Below are positions 52,142 through 61,742 of a stretch of 64,000 nucleotides of DNA, one piece after another. The notes below the pieces were generated by a model that made no database searches, was not told where the DNA came from, and was given only the letters and a program-made list of their open reading frames with translations. Within the stretch, counting starts at the first letter, position 1, and every line of letters begins with the position of its first letter. Source of the DNA: Streptacidiphilus neutrinimicus (GTDB lineage Bacteria > Actinomycetota > Actinomycetes > Streptomycetales > Streptomycetaceae). Position numbers and translations under genes: made by a program. The stretch spans positions 1-64,000 of the forward strand of contig NZ_BBPO01000020.1 of assembly GCF_000787815.1 (NCBI RefSeq), given 5' to 3'.

Positions 52142-53179
52142 TCAGCGGGCTTGGGAGAGGCGGGTGAGGATGTGGGCGGCGGGCTCGTCCGTCGCGTGGG
52201 TGTGGCCTGTGCCGGCCCAGAGGTTGATGTGTTCCGGGTCGCCCGCCGCGGCCGCCGCGCGGCGTAGGGGCGAGGTGAGGTGGTGGAGGGCCGGGTAGCC
52301 GCTCGGGGCCTCGGCGGTGTGGCCGTCGGTGAAGGCGTTGCGCAGGGCCCGCGCGGGCCGGCCGGTGAACGCGCGGGTCACCACCGTCTCCTGACGGGCC
52401 GGATCGGCGAGGGCCGCGCGGTACGGCGCTGAGGTGCCCGCCTCGTCCGAACGCAGCAGGACGGTGCCGACGGCCACAGCCGCGGCGCCGGCGTCCAGCG
52501 CTTCGGTCACCGCGTCCGGCGTCGCGACGCCGCCCGCGCCGATCAGCGGCAGCGTCACGGCGTGCCGCACCCGGCCGAGCAGCTCGGCCAGCGGGATCGG
52601 CTCAGGGATCAGCCGCGGGGTCAGCGTGCCGGAGTGCCCGCCCGCGGCGGAGGCCTGCACGGCCAGCATGTCGACGCCGGCCTCCGCGGCGGTCCGCGCC
52701 TCGGCCGGTGAGGTCACCGTCTGCACCACGACGGTCCCGGCGGCGCGCAGCGCCGCGACGACGCGGGCCTCGGGCAGGCCGAAGGTGAAGCTGACGACCG
52801 GCACCGGCGCGTCCAGCAGCAGGGCGATCTTCGCCGCCCAGTGGTCGTCGTCCTCGACGACCGTCGCGCCGAGCGTCGCCGGGTCGAGGCCGACCGCGCG
52901 AGCGTCGTCGGCGAGGGAGCGGGCATAGCGCGCGAACGCCTCGCGGTCGACGGGGACGGGGTTGGGCGCGAAGAGGTTGACGCCGAAGGCGAGGCCCTCG
53001 GCGCGCACCGCCGCGATCTCCTCGGCGAGGCCGGACGGCGTCTTGTAGCCGCCTGCCAGGAACCCGAGGCTCCCGGCCCGCGCGGCGGCCGCGACCAGCG
53101 CGACCGTCGTCGGGCCGCCGGCCATCGGCGCGGCCAGAACCGGGAGGTCGAGCCCGAGAGCGTCCAACGGCGAGGGCAT
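52142..53179 (-). CDS. Nitronate monooxygenase / FMN-dependent dioxygenase family
   Basis: 345 residues, TIM barrel of the 2-nitropropane dioxygenase family. LDLPVLAAPMAGGPTTVALV binds the FMN region, followed by VVSFTFGLPEARVVAALRAA, VQASAAGGHSGTL (containing the conserved GGH) and LIGAGGVATPDAVTEALDAG. It oxidises nitronates or related carbon acids. ATG 53179 has AAGGAG at 7 nt. It stands alone next to a flavoprotein oxidoreductase on the same strand. Confidence 0.9.
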   Translation of the reverse strand: MPSPLDALGLDLPVLAAPMAGGPTTVALVAAAARAGSLGFLAGGYKTPSGLAEEIAAVRAEGLAFGVNLFAPNPVPVDREAFARYARSLADDARAVGLDPATLGATVVEDDDHWAAKIALLLDAPVPVVSFTFGLPEARVVAALRAAGTVVVQTVTSPAEARTAAEAGVDMLAVQASAAGGHSGTLTPRLIPEPIPLAELLGRVRHAVTLPLIGAGGVATPDAVTEALDAGAAAVAVGTVLLRSDEAGTSAPYRAALADPARQETVVTRAFTGRPARALRNAFTDGHTAEAPSGYPALHHLTSPLRRAAAAAGDPEHINLWAGTGHTHATDEPAAHILTRLSQAR

Positions 53180-53308
53180 GGATCGTCTCCTTCGGCGACC
53201 GCGGAGCGGCGCGGCGCGGTGCGGAGCGGCACGGTGCGGGCGTTCGGGCGGGCTGGCGATCACCATCCTGCCCCCGCGCCGCCGTCCGCGCCACGACCGG
53301 CCGTCCGT

Positions 53309-54817
53309 TCAGGCGTCAGCGCCGAGGCGGCGTTGACGGTTGAGGGTCTCGAGGAGGCGGAGCCAGATCTCGCTCGGGGTCGGGTAGCTGGGGACGGCGT
53401 GCCAGAGGGCGGCGACCGGGACCCGGCCGACGACGGCGACCGTCGCCGAGTGCAGCAGGTCGGCGACGCCGCTGCCGACGAAGGTCGCGCCGACGAGGGT
53501 GTCGGAGGCACGGTCGATCACCAGCTTCGCGCGGCCGGTGTACTCCTCGCGCAGCAGGTAGGTGCCGGCGAGCGCGGCCATGTCGTACTCGACCGTCTCG
53601 ACGTCGATCCCGGCCTCGCGGGCACCGTGCTCGGTCAGGCCGACCGAGGCGACCTCGGGGTCGGTGAACGTCACCTGCGGCACGGCCCGGTGGCCCTGCG
53701 CCGTGCTCAACTCGGCGGCGAAGCCGCCGGACGCACCGCCGCCGTTCGCCCGGGAGGCGATGACCTCACCGGCGATCCGGGCCTGGTACTTGCCCATGTG
53801 CGTGAGCAGCGCACGGCCGCAGACGTCGCCGATCGCGTAGAGCCACTCGCCCGGCACGCCCTTGACCCGCTGCTGGTCGTCGACGTCGAGGTAGCCGCCG
53901 TCTGGCAGTCCGACGGCGGGGAGGCCGATGTCGTCGGAGGCCGGCACCCGGCCCAGCGCCACGACGATCTCATCCACCGTCAGTTCCGTTCCGTCGTCCA
54001 GCGTCAGCGTCGCCGGTCCGCCGTGCACACGGCCGACGCCGGTCTCCGCCGCCTTCTCGCGCCGCACAGCGACGACCTTGCGGCCGAGCAGCAGGTCGAC
54101 CCCGCTCTTGCCCAGCTCCGCGGCCACCAGCTCACCGGCGAAAGGCTCCTGCTTCGCCAGCAGGGCGCTGCCACGGTGGACGAGCGACAACTCCTCGACG
54201 CCCAGGCCGCGCAGCCAGGTGGCCGCCTCGCAGGCCACCACGCCGCCGCCCAGCACGGCCACCCGGCGCGGGACTTCGCGCAGGTGCGTGACGTCGCGGG
54301 AGATCCACGGGTGGGCCGCGCGCAGGCCGGGGATGTCCGGGACGGACGCTCGCGATCCGGTGTCGACGACCACCGCGTGCCGCGCGGTGATCGTCCGGAC
54401 CGAGCCGTCCGGCTTCGTCACCGCCACGGTGCGCTCACCGGTGAGGCGTCCGTAGCCGCGCACGACGCCGATGCCGGTGTCGAGCGCCCACTTCACCTGA
54501 CTGTCGTCGGAGAGGTTGTTGACGATCGCGTCCCTGCGGTCCAGCACGGCGTCCACGTCGATCCCGTTGTCGCCCACGAGCGCGGCCACGCCGGGCAGAT
54601 GCCGGGCGGTGTTCAGCACCTCGACCGGCCGCAGCAGTCCCTTGCTGGGCATGCAGGCCCAGTACGAGCACTCGCCGCCGACGAGTTCGGCCTCGACGAT
54701 GACCGACTCCAGGCCGGAGAACTGCGCCGCGTACTGCGCGGCGTTCTCACCGGCCGCCGCGCCCCCGAGCACGATGACGTCCCACTCCGACCGCTCGGGG
54801 TCGACTGCCGCTGCCAT
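53309..54817 (-). CDS. NAD(P)/FAD-dependent disulfide oxidoreductase (lipoamide dehydrogenase/MerA-like)
   Basis: 502 residues. FAD-binding WDVIVLGGAAAGENAAQYAA, the redox-active disulfide GGECSYWACMPSKGLL (Cys-x4-Cys), an NAD-binding VAVLGGGVVACEAATWLRGL, LYAIGDVCGRALLTHMGKY and a C-terminal dimerisation domain are visible. The C-terminal His-Glu active pair of lipoamide dehydrogenase reads less clearly (ALWHAVPSYPTPSEIWL), which is consistent with that family. The electron acceptor is unknown. ATG 54817 has AGGAG at 6 nt; the upstream extension to 54883 is unlikely. Confidence 0.9.
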   Translation of the reverse strand: MAAAVDPERSEWDVIVLGGAAAGENAAQYAAQFSGLESVIVEAELVGGECSYWACMPSKGLLRPVEVLNTARHLPGVAALVGDNGIDVDAVLDRRDAIVNNLSDDSQVKWALDTGIGVVRGYGRLTGERTVAVTKPDGSVRTITARHAVVVDTGSRASVPDIPGLRAAHPWISRDVTHLREVPRRVAVLGGGVVACEAATWLRGLGVEELSLVHRGSALLAKQEPFAGELVAAELGKSGVDLLLGRKVVAVRREKAAETGVGRVHGGPATLTLDDGTELTVDEIVVALGRVPASDDIGLPAVGLPDGGYLDVDDQQRVKGVPGEWLYAIGDVCGRALLTHMGKYQARIAGEVIASRANGGGASGGFAAELSTAQGHRAVPQVTFTDPEVASVGLTEHGAREAGIDVETVEYDMAALAGTYLLREEYTGRAKLVIDRASDTLVGATFVGSGVADLLHSATVAVVGRVPVAALWHAVPSYPTPSEIWLRLLETLNRQRRLGADA

Positions 54818-54920
54818 GAGCCACTCCTGCCTGTTCGGTCCAGAGGGTGCGCCCGGCCTGCCGGATCCCGGCGGGCCGCCCACACCCCGTGCGCCCTGCC
54901 ATTCTGGAGGAGCCGTTCGC

Positions 54921-55208
54921 GTGCGGCACGTCCATCCGCGCGGACGTCACACTCACGTCATCACGCGGACGTGGCAGGACGTCGTCGTCGCGGCCGATCC
55001 CGGGGTCCAACTCCGGTTACTCGGGGCAGCGGTGGCGCAGAACGTTCGGCCCGGCACAGCTCCACAGCGCCTCGACCAGCTCCTCGGCTCCCGCTGTCTC
55101 CCCGGCCCGAGAACCGCAGCGCTTCCACGTCGTCGCTCTGCCTCTCCTGTGCGGGGTGCAGGTCCCGGGCAGCAGCTAGTGCAGAAGCAGGCGTGGATCG
55201 TTACATAA
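54921..55208 (+). CDS. Possible small ORF with strong RBS
   Basis: A 95-codon frame from GTG 54921 beginning MRHVHPRGRHTHVITRTWQD and ending AWIVT. GGAGGAG lies exactly 8 nt upstream, the best argument for it. Against it, third-position G/C bias falls in the second half and a rare TTA leucine codon is used, though TTA would fit bldA control. No family is recognised. It would be divergent from the flavoprotein gene. Confidence 0.3.
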   Translation: MRHVHPRGRHTHVITRTWQDVVVAADPGVQLRLLGAAVAQNVRPGTAPQRLDQLLGSRCLPGPRTAALPRRRSASPVRGAGPGQQLVQKQAWIVT

Positions 55209-55267
55209 GGATCATGAATTTCCCCCCTCCGGACCGGGAACACGCCCGGAGCGAGCCGGAAAACGAG

Positions 55268-55303
55268 AAGGTGCGCGGCCCGCGACAGCGGGCGCCGCAC
55301 CTT
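55268..55303 (-). terminator. Hairpin downstream of the COG4705 gene
   Basis: Two 16-nt arms (55268-55283 and 55288-55303, outer part AAGGTGCG/CGCACCTT) pair with two mismatches around a GACA loop, 27 bp past the stop codon of the membrane-protein gene on the minus strand. Confidence 0.8.
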
Positions 55304-55329
55304 CGGTCGGCGCTCGGTGGTCGGGCGGG

Positions 55330-56112
55330 TCAGGCGACGTCCTTGCGGCTGACGCCCAGGTACCCGACGAAGACGGCGATCAGCGCGGCGAGCACGAGGC
55401 TGACCGGGCCCGTGCCCCAGTCCAGTCCGCCGCGGGCGTGCGAGACGCCCATCCAGTCGGCGAACGACGCGCCGAGCGGCCGGGTGACGATGTAGGCGAA
55501 CCAGAAGGCGAAGATCGCGTTCAGGCCGAGCTTCCAGTGGCCGATGGTCGGAATCGCGATGAGGACGGCGAAGAGCACGCCGGAGGAGAAGTAGCCGAGC
55601 TTCAGCGTGCTCGCGGTCATGTCGCCGGTCGCGGTGCCGAGCGCGAAGGTGGTGAGCACCGTCGCCCAGTAGAAGAGCTCGCGCCGGCGGGTGGTGATGC
55701 TGTGGATCGAGAGCGTCTTCTCCGTGGCGTACCAGAGGCCGAGGACCGCCGCGAGGACGACGGCGAAGAAGCTCGTGGAGACCACGTACGGGATGCCGAG
55801 CTGCACGTGCATTACGTCGGCGGCCATCGTGCCGAAGACGCTCACCATGACGACCGCGAACCAGTAGATGCCCGCGCTGTAGCGCTTGGCGAACAGCTGG
55901 ACGGCGAGCGACACCGCCAGCACCACGCCGGCCGCGGGCACGACCAGGAACGGATTGAAGGTCTTCACCAGGAAGTCGGAGGTGGTCTCGCCCATGCCGG
56001 TGGTGAGCACCTTGACGACCCAGAAGAAGACCGTGACTTCGGGGACCTTGCTCAGAGCCTGTCGGGCGTCCACCCCACCGTGGCGCGCGTGCAGCAGTTG
56101 ATCTCTCGCCAT
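55330..56112 (-). CDS. COG4705 membrane protein of unknown function
   Basis: 260 residues, about seven transmembrane segments. LSKVPEVTVFFWVVKVLTTG and MGETTSDFLVKTFNP are the diagnostic opening of the COG4705 family. GTATGDMTASTLKLGYFSSG and VTRPLGASFADWMGV are also typical. The role is not established. ATG 56112 follows a weak site; a longer upstream frame begins 14 residues earlier but is unconserved. It lies 99 bp downstream of the Gfo/Idh gene on the same strand. Confidence 0.85.
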   Translation of the reverse strand: MARDQLLHARHGGVDARQALSKVPEVTVFFWVVKVLTTGMGETTSDFLVKTFNPFLVVPAAGVVLAVSLAVQLFAKRYSAGIYWFAVVMVSVFGTMAADVMHVQLGIPYVVSTSFFAVVLAAVLGLWYATEKTLSIHSITTRRRELFYWATVLTTFALGTATGDMTASTLKLGYFSSGVLFAVLIAIPTIGHWKLGLNAIFAFWFAYIVTRPLGASFADWMGVSHARGGLDWGTGPVSLVLAALIAVFVGYLGVSRKDVA

Positions 56113-56211
56113 AGCCGGAGAGCTTTTCACACCCTGGCGCCCCGACCGCACCACGGGGGCCCCGACCCCAAAATCTCACCCACTTATGGAAACGCCCATA
56201 ACGGGGCGAAC

Positions 56212-57180
56212 TTACTCGATCTGCCCCACAATCCACTCGCACAGTTCGTGCGTCGCCAGCGCGTCGCGAGCGTCGATGCGGGTGCCGGAGCGGACCGCGT
56301 CGAGAAAGGCGAGGACGACCTGCTCGATGCCGCGCTGCCGGGCGACGGGGACCCAGTCGGGGCGGCGGCGCACGCGCGGATCGCCGTCCGGGTAGGTCAC
56401 GACCTCGGCGAGGTTGCGGACCTCCAGCTTCGCGCCCCGGCCGGAGACCTCCAGGACCTCCTCGGTGGCGCCGCTCTCGCGGTTCATGATCCCCAGGGCG
56501 GTGAAGCCGTGGCCGGAGAGCTCCAGCACCAGGTGGCGCACCAGCGGCCGCCCGTCCGGGCCCGGCGTGCAGCGCCAGCGCACCTGGCGGTGCGTGGCCT
56601 CGGTGGGAAGCAGGAACCGCAGGGTGTCGACGACGTGGACGAAGTCGTCGAAGACCATGCTGCGCGCCGCCTCCGGCAGGGATCGGCGGTTCTTCTGCAA
56701 CAGCACCAGGTCCCGCGGCTGCGCCGCGGCCTCGACGTAGCCGGGCGCGTAACGGCGGTTGAAGCCCACCATCAGCGAGCGGCCCCGGCGTTCGGCCAGC
56801 TCGACCAGCCGCCTCGCCCCGTCCAGCGTCTGGTCGAGGGGCTTGTCCACGTAGACGTCGACATCGGCGGAGAGCAACCGCTCCACGATGGGCACGTGCT
56901 GGTCGGTCGCCGCGTGGACGAAGGCGGCGCGGATGCCGCTGTCGATCAGCTCGCCGAGGTCGGTGAAGCGCGCCCCCGCCGCCACGCGGTGGGCGTGCCC
57001 GAGCCGCTCGACCTTCTCCCGGTCCCGCGTCATCAGCCGGAGGTCCAGGCCCGGCAGGGCGCCGAGCACCGGCAGGTACGCCTTCTGCGCGATGTCGCCG
57101 AGGCCGACCACCCCGACCGGGAGCGGCTCGTCGACTGGGAGGCCGACGGGAAGGGTGTGAGGCACGGACGCTCCAGGCAT
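56212..57180 (-). CDS. Gfo/Idh/MocA family oxidoreductase
   Basis: 322 residues. The Rossmann fold begins PVGVVGLGDIAQKAYLPVLG; DVYVDKPLDQTLDGARRLVE stands in the place of the EKP motif, and GFNRRYAPGYVEAAAQPR follows. It lacks the long C-terminal extension of the homologue at 41378. It probably oxidises or epimerises a sugar with NAD(P); the substrate is unknown. ATG 57180 is supported by the conserved core only 20 residues in. Confidence 0.88.
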   Translation of the reverse strand: MPGASVPHTLPVGLPVDEPLPVGVVGLGDIAQKAYLPVLGALPGLDLRLMTRDREKVERLGHAHRVAAGARFTDLGELIDSGIRAAFVHAATDQHVPIVERLLSADVDVYVDKPLDQTLDGARRLVELAERRGRSLMVGFNRRYAPGYVEAAAQPRDLVLLQKNRRSLPEAARSMVFDDFVHVVDTLRFLLPTEATHRQVRWRCTPGPDGRPLVRHLVLELSGHGFTALGIMNRESGATEEVLEVSGRGAKLEVRNLAEVVTYPDGDPRVRRRPDWVPVARQRGIEQVVLAFLDAVRSGTRIDARDALATHELCEWIVGQIE

Positions 57181-57241
57181 GCGGGGTGATCACCGACGCG
57201 CCCACCCTATCCAGGGCCGTCCGGATCCGGGCGGGTCCCGG

Positions 57242-57496
57242 TCAGCGTCGCTTGCGGTACTGCCTGCGCATGTAGCCGAGCACCCCGATGACGCAGCCGG
57301 CCAGCAGCATGATCAGCAGGACCGCCCACATCGGGGCGTTGACGGTGGTGAGGCCCCACAGATGGATCTTCACCGACTGCCGGTTGATGAGGATGAACCA
57401 CACCGCCAGGACCGTCACGACCGCGAGGACGATCCTGCCGGTGGTGACGCGCACCCCGCCGATCCGGCGCTCGGCGGCCTCCTTGTTCGTGGTCAT
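57242..57496 (-). CDS. LapA/DUF1049-type small membrane protein
   Basis: 84 residues with two transmembrane segments: GRIVLAVVTVLAVWFILINR and MWAVLLIMLLAGCVIGVLGY. The NRQSVKIHLWG sequence between the helices is the usual LapA-domain motif, and the C terminus is basic (MRRQYRKRR). Its role in actinomycetes is unknown. ATG 57496 has GGAAGA directly upstream. It is divergent from the phosphoketolase gene. Confidence 0.82.
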   Translation of the reverse strand: MTTNKEAAERRIGGVRVTTGRIVLAVVTVLAVWFILINRQSVKIHLWGLTTVNAPMWAVLLIMLLAGCVIGVLGYMRRQYRKRR

Positions 57497-57679
57497 TCTT
57501 CCAGTCTGGGGCGGCGGCCCGGTCCCCGCCCGGCGAGGGCCGCCGAGCGGGACCGACAGGCCCCGCCGGGGTCGGGACGGTGGGCCGGTCGGCCCTGTCC
57601 GAGCGGCGCGGCCGCCCGCCAGGCTGGACGGTGAGGACAGAAGAGGCCGTCGCCTGCACTCCCGGAGGGGGAGCCGACC

Positions 57680-60043
57680 ATGAGCGCACCGCTGACCGAC
57701 GCGGAACTCACCGAGCTCGACGCGCACTGGCGCGCCGCCAACTACCTCGCCGTCGGACAGATCTACCTGATGGACAACCCGCTGCTGCGGGAGCCGCTGC
57801 GCCCCGAGCACATCAAGCCCAGGCTGCTCGGCCACTGGGGCACCTCCCCCGGGCTCAACCTGGTGCACACCCACCTCAACCGCGCGATCCGCGCCCGGGA
57901 CCTGGACGCGCTCTGCGTCTGGGGGCCCGGCCACGGCGGACCCGCCGTGCTCGCCTGCTCCTGGCTGGACGGCAGCTACACCGACCACTACCCCGGCATC
58001 ACCCGTGACGAAGCCGGCATGGCGCGCCTGTTCCGGCAGTTCTCCTTCCCGGGCGGCGTGCCCTCCCACGTGGCGCCGGAGACGCCGGGCTCGATCCACG
58101 AGGGCGGCGAGCTCGGCTACGCGCTGGCCCACGCCTACGGCGCCGCCTTCGACAACCCCGAGCTGGTCGTCGCCTGCGTCGTCGGCGACGGGGAGGCGGA
58201 GACCGGGCCGCTGGCCACCTCGTGGCACGGAGACAAGTTCCTCGACCCGGTGCACGACGGCGCGGTGCTGCCCATCCTGCACCTGAACGGCTACAAGATC
58301 GCCAATCCGACCGTCCTCGCCCGGCTCCCGGAGTCGGAGCTGGACCAGCTGCTGCGCGGCTACGGCTACACGCCGATCCACGTCAGCGGCGACGAGCCCG
58401 CCGTGGTGCACCGGGCGTTCGCCGCGGCCCTGGACAGCGCCCTGGACGCCATCGACGCCGCTCAGTACGCCGCCCGCACCGAGGGCGCGACGGAGCGACC
58501 GCGCTGGCCGATGATCGTGCTGCGCACGCCGAAGGGCTGGACCGGGCCGGCCCGGGTGGACGGGCTGCAGGTCGAGGGAACCTGGCGGGCGCACCAGGTC
58601 CCGCTCGCCGAGGTCCGCGAGAACCCGGAGCACCTGCGGCAGTTGGAAGCATGGCTGCGCTCCTACCGCCCCGAGGAGCTGTTCGACGCCGACGGGCGGC
58701 CCGCCCCGCCGGTGCTCGCGCAGATCCCCTCGGGCGCCCGGCGGCTGGGCTCGAACCCGCACGCCAACGGCGGCCTGCTGCTGCGCGAGCTGCCACTGCG
58801 GGAGCTGGAGCGGTTCGCGGTGCCCGTCGACAAGCCCGGCACGGGCATGCACGAGCCCACCCGGGTCCTGGGCGACTACCTCGCCCAGGTGATGGCGGAC
58901 ACCGCCGCCCGCCGCGACTTCCGTCTGGTGGGCCCGGACGAGACCGCCTCGAACCGGCTGCAGGCCGTCTACTCCGCGACCGGCAAGGCCTGGCAGGCGG
59001 AGGTGCTGCCGGTGGACGATCATCTGGCCCGCGACGGCCGGGTGATGGAGGTGCTCTCCGAGCACCTGTGCCAGGGCTGGCTGGAGGGCTACCTGCTGAC
59101 GGGGCGTCACGGCCTGTTCTCCTGCTACGAGGCGTTCGTCCACATCGTCGACTCGATGGTCAACCAGCACATCAAGTGGCTGCGGACCACCCGCACCATC
59201 CCCTGGCGCGCGCCCGTCGCCTCGCTCAACTACCTGCTCACCTCGCACGTGTGGCGCCAGGACCACAACGGCTTCTCGCACCAGGACCCGGGCTTCGTCG
59301 ACCACGTGCTCAACAAGAGCCCCGAGGCGGTGCGGATCTACTTCCCACCGGACGCCAACACGCTGCTGAGCGTGGCCGAGCACGTGCTGCGCAGCCGGAA
59401 CTACGTCAACGTGGTGGTGGCGGGCAAGCAGCCGTGCTTCGACTGGCTGACGCTGGAGCAGGCCCGGGTCCACTGTGCCCGGGGGCTGGGCATCTGGGAC
59501 TGGGCGGGCACCGAACGCGGCGACCGCGAGCCGGACGTGGTGCTGGCCTGCGCGGGCGACGTCCCCACCCAGGAGATCCTGGCGGCCGCCCAGCTGCTGC
59601 GGCACGAACTGCCCGAGCTCGCGGTACGGGTGGTGAACGTGGTCGACCTCGCCCGGCTGATGCCGGCCGAAGAGCACCCGCACGGGCTGTCGGACCCCGA
59701 GTTCGACGCGGTCTTCACCCGGGACCGGCCGGTCATCTTCGGCTACCACGGCTACCCGTGGCTGATCCACCGCCTCGCCTACCGCCGCGCCGGACACGCG
59801 CAGCTGCACGTGCGCGGGTACAAGGAGTCCGGCACGACCACCACGCCGTTCGACATGGTGGTCCGCAACGACCTCGACCGCTACCGGCTGGTCATGGACG
59901 TGATCGACCGCGTCCCGGGCCTCGCGGTCCGCGCCGCGCCGCTGCGTCAGCGGATGGCCGACGCCCGGATCCGGCACGGGGAGTGGATCCGCACCCACGG
60001 CGCCGACCTGCCCGAGGTCGCCGACTGGAGCTGGACCGGCTGA
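57680..60043 (+). CDS. xfp: Xylulose-5-phosphate/fructose-6-phosphate phosphoketolase
   Basis: 787 residues, close to the family's usual 790-825. Landmarks are [35 protein letters not shown], the ThDP motif [17 protein letters not shown], and the C-terminal [20 protein letters not shown]. It splits xylulose-5-P (and fructose-6-P) with phosphate to acetyl-P and glyceraldehyde-3-P (or erythrose-4-P). ATG 57680 follows GGAGGGGGAGCCGACC. It stands alone between divergent lapA-like and convergent sulfatase genes; no acetate kinase is near. Confidence 0.95.
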   Translation: MSAPLTDAELTELDAHWRAANYLAVGQIYLMDNPLLREPLRPEHIKPRLLGHWGTSPGLNLVHTHLNRAIRARDLDALCVWGPGHGGPAVLACSWLDGSYTDHYPGITRDEAGMARLFRQFSFPGGVPSHVAPETPGSIHEGGELGYALAHAYGAAFDNPELVVACVVGDGEAETGPLATSWHGDKFLDPVHDGAVLPILHLNGYKIANPTVLARLPESELDQLLRGYGYTPIHVSGDEPAVVHRAFAAALDSALDAIDAAQYAARTEGATERPRWPMIVLRTPKGWTGPARVDGLQVEGTWRAHQVPLAEVRENPEHLRQLEAWLRSYRPEELFDADGRPAPPVLAQIPSGARRLGSNPHANGGLLLRELPLRELERFAVPVDKPGTGMHEPTRVLGDYLAQVMADTAARRDFRLVGPDETASNRLQAVYSATGKAWQAEVLPVDDHLARDGRVMEVLSEHLCQGWLEGYLLTGRHGLFSCYEAFVHIVDSMVNQHIKWLRTTRTIPWRAPVASLNYLLTSHVWRQDHNGFSHQDPGFVDHVLNKSPEAVRIYFPPDANTLLSVAEHVLRSRNYVNVVVAGKQPCFDWLTLEQARVHCARGLGIWDWAGTERGDREPDVVLACAGDVPTQEILAAAQLLRHELPELAVRVVNVVDLARLMPAEEHPHGLSDPEFDAVFTRDRPVIFGYHGYPWLIHRLAYRRAGHAQLHVRGYKESGTTTTPFDMVVRNDLDRYRLVMDVIDRVPGLAVRAAPLRQRMADARIRHGEWIRTHGADLPEVADWSWTG

Positions 60044-60058
60044 CCCGGCCGCGCCCGC

Positions 60059-61678
60059 CTACCGCCCGCCCGAGGCGAGGGCCTCGGGGCGGTCGGTGTC
60101 GCCGTGCCAGGTGGGCCAGCCGAGCAGGCGGGGGCGCTCGGTGACCCAGGCGCGGGTGTCCGCGCCGATCTCGGCGTCGATCAGGGCCTCCAGCAACGCC
60201 CGGTAGCGCTCGACCAGTTCGCGGTGGGCGGGGTCGGCAGCCAGGTTCCGCACCTCCGCCGGGTCCTGCTCTCGGTCGTAGAGGACGACGTCGTTGTCGG
60301 CCAGCAGCGCCTCGGTGTCGGCCGGACGGTTCGGGCGCAGCGGGGAGAAGTAGCGGCCGAAGGTGTAGCGCGCGTCGCTGTATCCGCGCAGGAAGCCGCG
60401 CTTCTCCCAGTCCGGCCGTAGGTCGCCGGAGGCGACGCGCTGGGGCGCTTCGGGGTCGGCGAACTCGAACCAGAAGGAGGCGTCCAGGGTCGTGATCGAC
60501 TCCACCGCGTTCAGGACCCCCTCGCGCACCGACCCGCCGTGCAGCACCGGCATCAGCGAGTGGCCCTTCAGCGCCGGGTGACGGGCGGCCCTCTGGGCGG
60601 CGTCGACCCCGGCGACGTCCAGCAGCGTGGGCACGAGGTCGACCGCGGACGCGAGGGCGGGGGTGCTCGCGCCGCCGGCCACGTCGGGGTGGGCGATCAG
60701 GAACGGCACGTGGAAGTTCTCGTCGTAGAGGAGGTTGCCCTTCTGGCGCAGGCCGTGGGAGCCCGCCATCTCGCCGTGGTCGGAGGTGAAGACCACCACG
60801 GTGTCGTCCGCCTGGCCGGTGGCCTCCAGGGCGTCCAGGACGAACTCGACGCTGCGGTCCACGTCCCGCAGCGCGTTGAGGTAGAAGTTCAGCCCGTCGT
60901 ACCAGTGCTGGTCGTCGGCGACCGGACCGAAGACGGTGTCGAGCATCCGCGCGTACTCCGCCACGGCCGGCGCGGCGCCCGACAGGTCGTCGTGCAGGCT
61001 GGCGGGCAGGTCGAACTCCCACCGGGGCCGGTAGACCGGAATGTCCGCCGCCGCACGCGTCACCACGGCGTGAGCGAGCCCGAAGGGCAGCTGGACCTGG
61101 GGCCGGCCGCCGTAGTCGAAGCTCATGATGTCGTGCGGGTTCACGAAGTTGACGGCCATGAACCACGGCTGGTCCTGCAAGACGACCGGGGCGCGGTTGC
61201 GCAACCACTTCACCGCTTGCCCGGCGATGACCGGGTCGATCTTCAGTCCCGCCCAGGCGCCGCCGTCGATGTCCCCCCAGTCGTTGAACTCGCTGAACCC
61301 GTAGGGCTCCAGCGCGTCCGTGGTGGGGCCGGGGTTCTCCGGCGTGACGTACGCGTTCGAGAGATGCCACTTGCCCTGGTAGGTGGTGTAGTAGCCGGCC
61401 GAGCGCAGCATCGTGCCCAGGGTGCCGAGCGCCGGGTCGAGCGGGCGGATGTAGGGCATGTTGTCGTTGTCGTAGATCTCGGTGATCGGCAGGTGCTGCC
61501 CGGTGTAGATGACCGAGCGGGCGGAGCTGCACTGGGCCGAGGCGGTGTAGTAGCGCTCGAAGGTGGTCCCCCGAGCCGCGATCCGCTCCCGGGCGGGCAG
61601 CGAGAAGCCCGGCGGCCGGGGCAGGGACACCCGCTCCTCGTCGGTGACGATCAGCAGGATGTTGGGTCGCCTGGTCAT
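60059..61678 (-). CDS. Sulfatase (arylsulfatase-like hydrolase)
   Basis: 539 residues, alkaline-phosphatase-like fold. NILLIVTDEERVSLPRPPGF holds the metal ligands at the N terminus; the formylglycine site is CSSAR in YTASAQCSSARSVIYTGQHL (Cys-x-Ser-x-Arg, an accepted variant of CxPxR). VVVFTSDHGEMAGSHGL provides the second metal half-site. It should hydrolyse a sulfate ester after cysteine maturation by a formylglycine-generating enzyme, which is not in the window. No signal peptide is seen, so a cytoplasmic substrate is inferred. ATG 61678 opens directly on the conserved MTRRPNILLIV. Confidence 0.9.
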   Translation of the reverse strand: MTRRPNILLIVTDEERVSLPRPPGFSLPARERIAARGTTFERYYTASAQCSSARSVIYTGQHLPITEIYDNDNMPYIRPLDPALGTLGTMLRSAGYYTTYQGKWHLSNAYVTPENPGPTTDALEPYGFSEFNDWGDIDGGAWAGLKIDPVIAGQAVKWLRNRAPVVLQDQPWFMAVNFVNPHDIMSFDYGGRPQVQLPFGLAHAVVTRAAADIPVYRPRWEFDLPASLHDDLSGAAPAVAEYARMLDTVFGPVADDQHWYDGLNFYLNALRDVDRSVEFVLDALEATGQADDTVVVFTSDHGEMAGSHGLRQKGNLLYDENFHVPFLIAHPDVAGGASTPALASAVDLVPTLLDVAGVDAAQRAARHPALKGHSLMPVLHGGSVREGVLNAVESITTLDASFWFEFADPEAPQRVASGDLRPDWEKRGFLRGYSDARYTFGRYFSPLRPNRPADTEALLADNDVVLYDREQDPAEVRNLAADPAHRELVERYRALLEALIDAEIGADTRAWVTERPRLLGWPTWHGDTDRPEALASGGR

Positions 61679-61742
61679 GAGCTGCCCTTCGTTCGCCGCC
61701 CGGGTTCGCTCCGAATCTAGGACGCCCCGCGTGGACCGCCGG

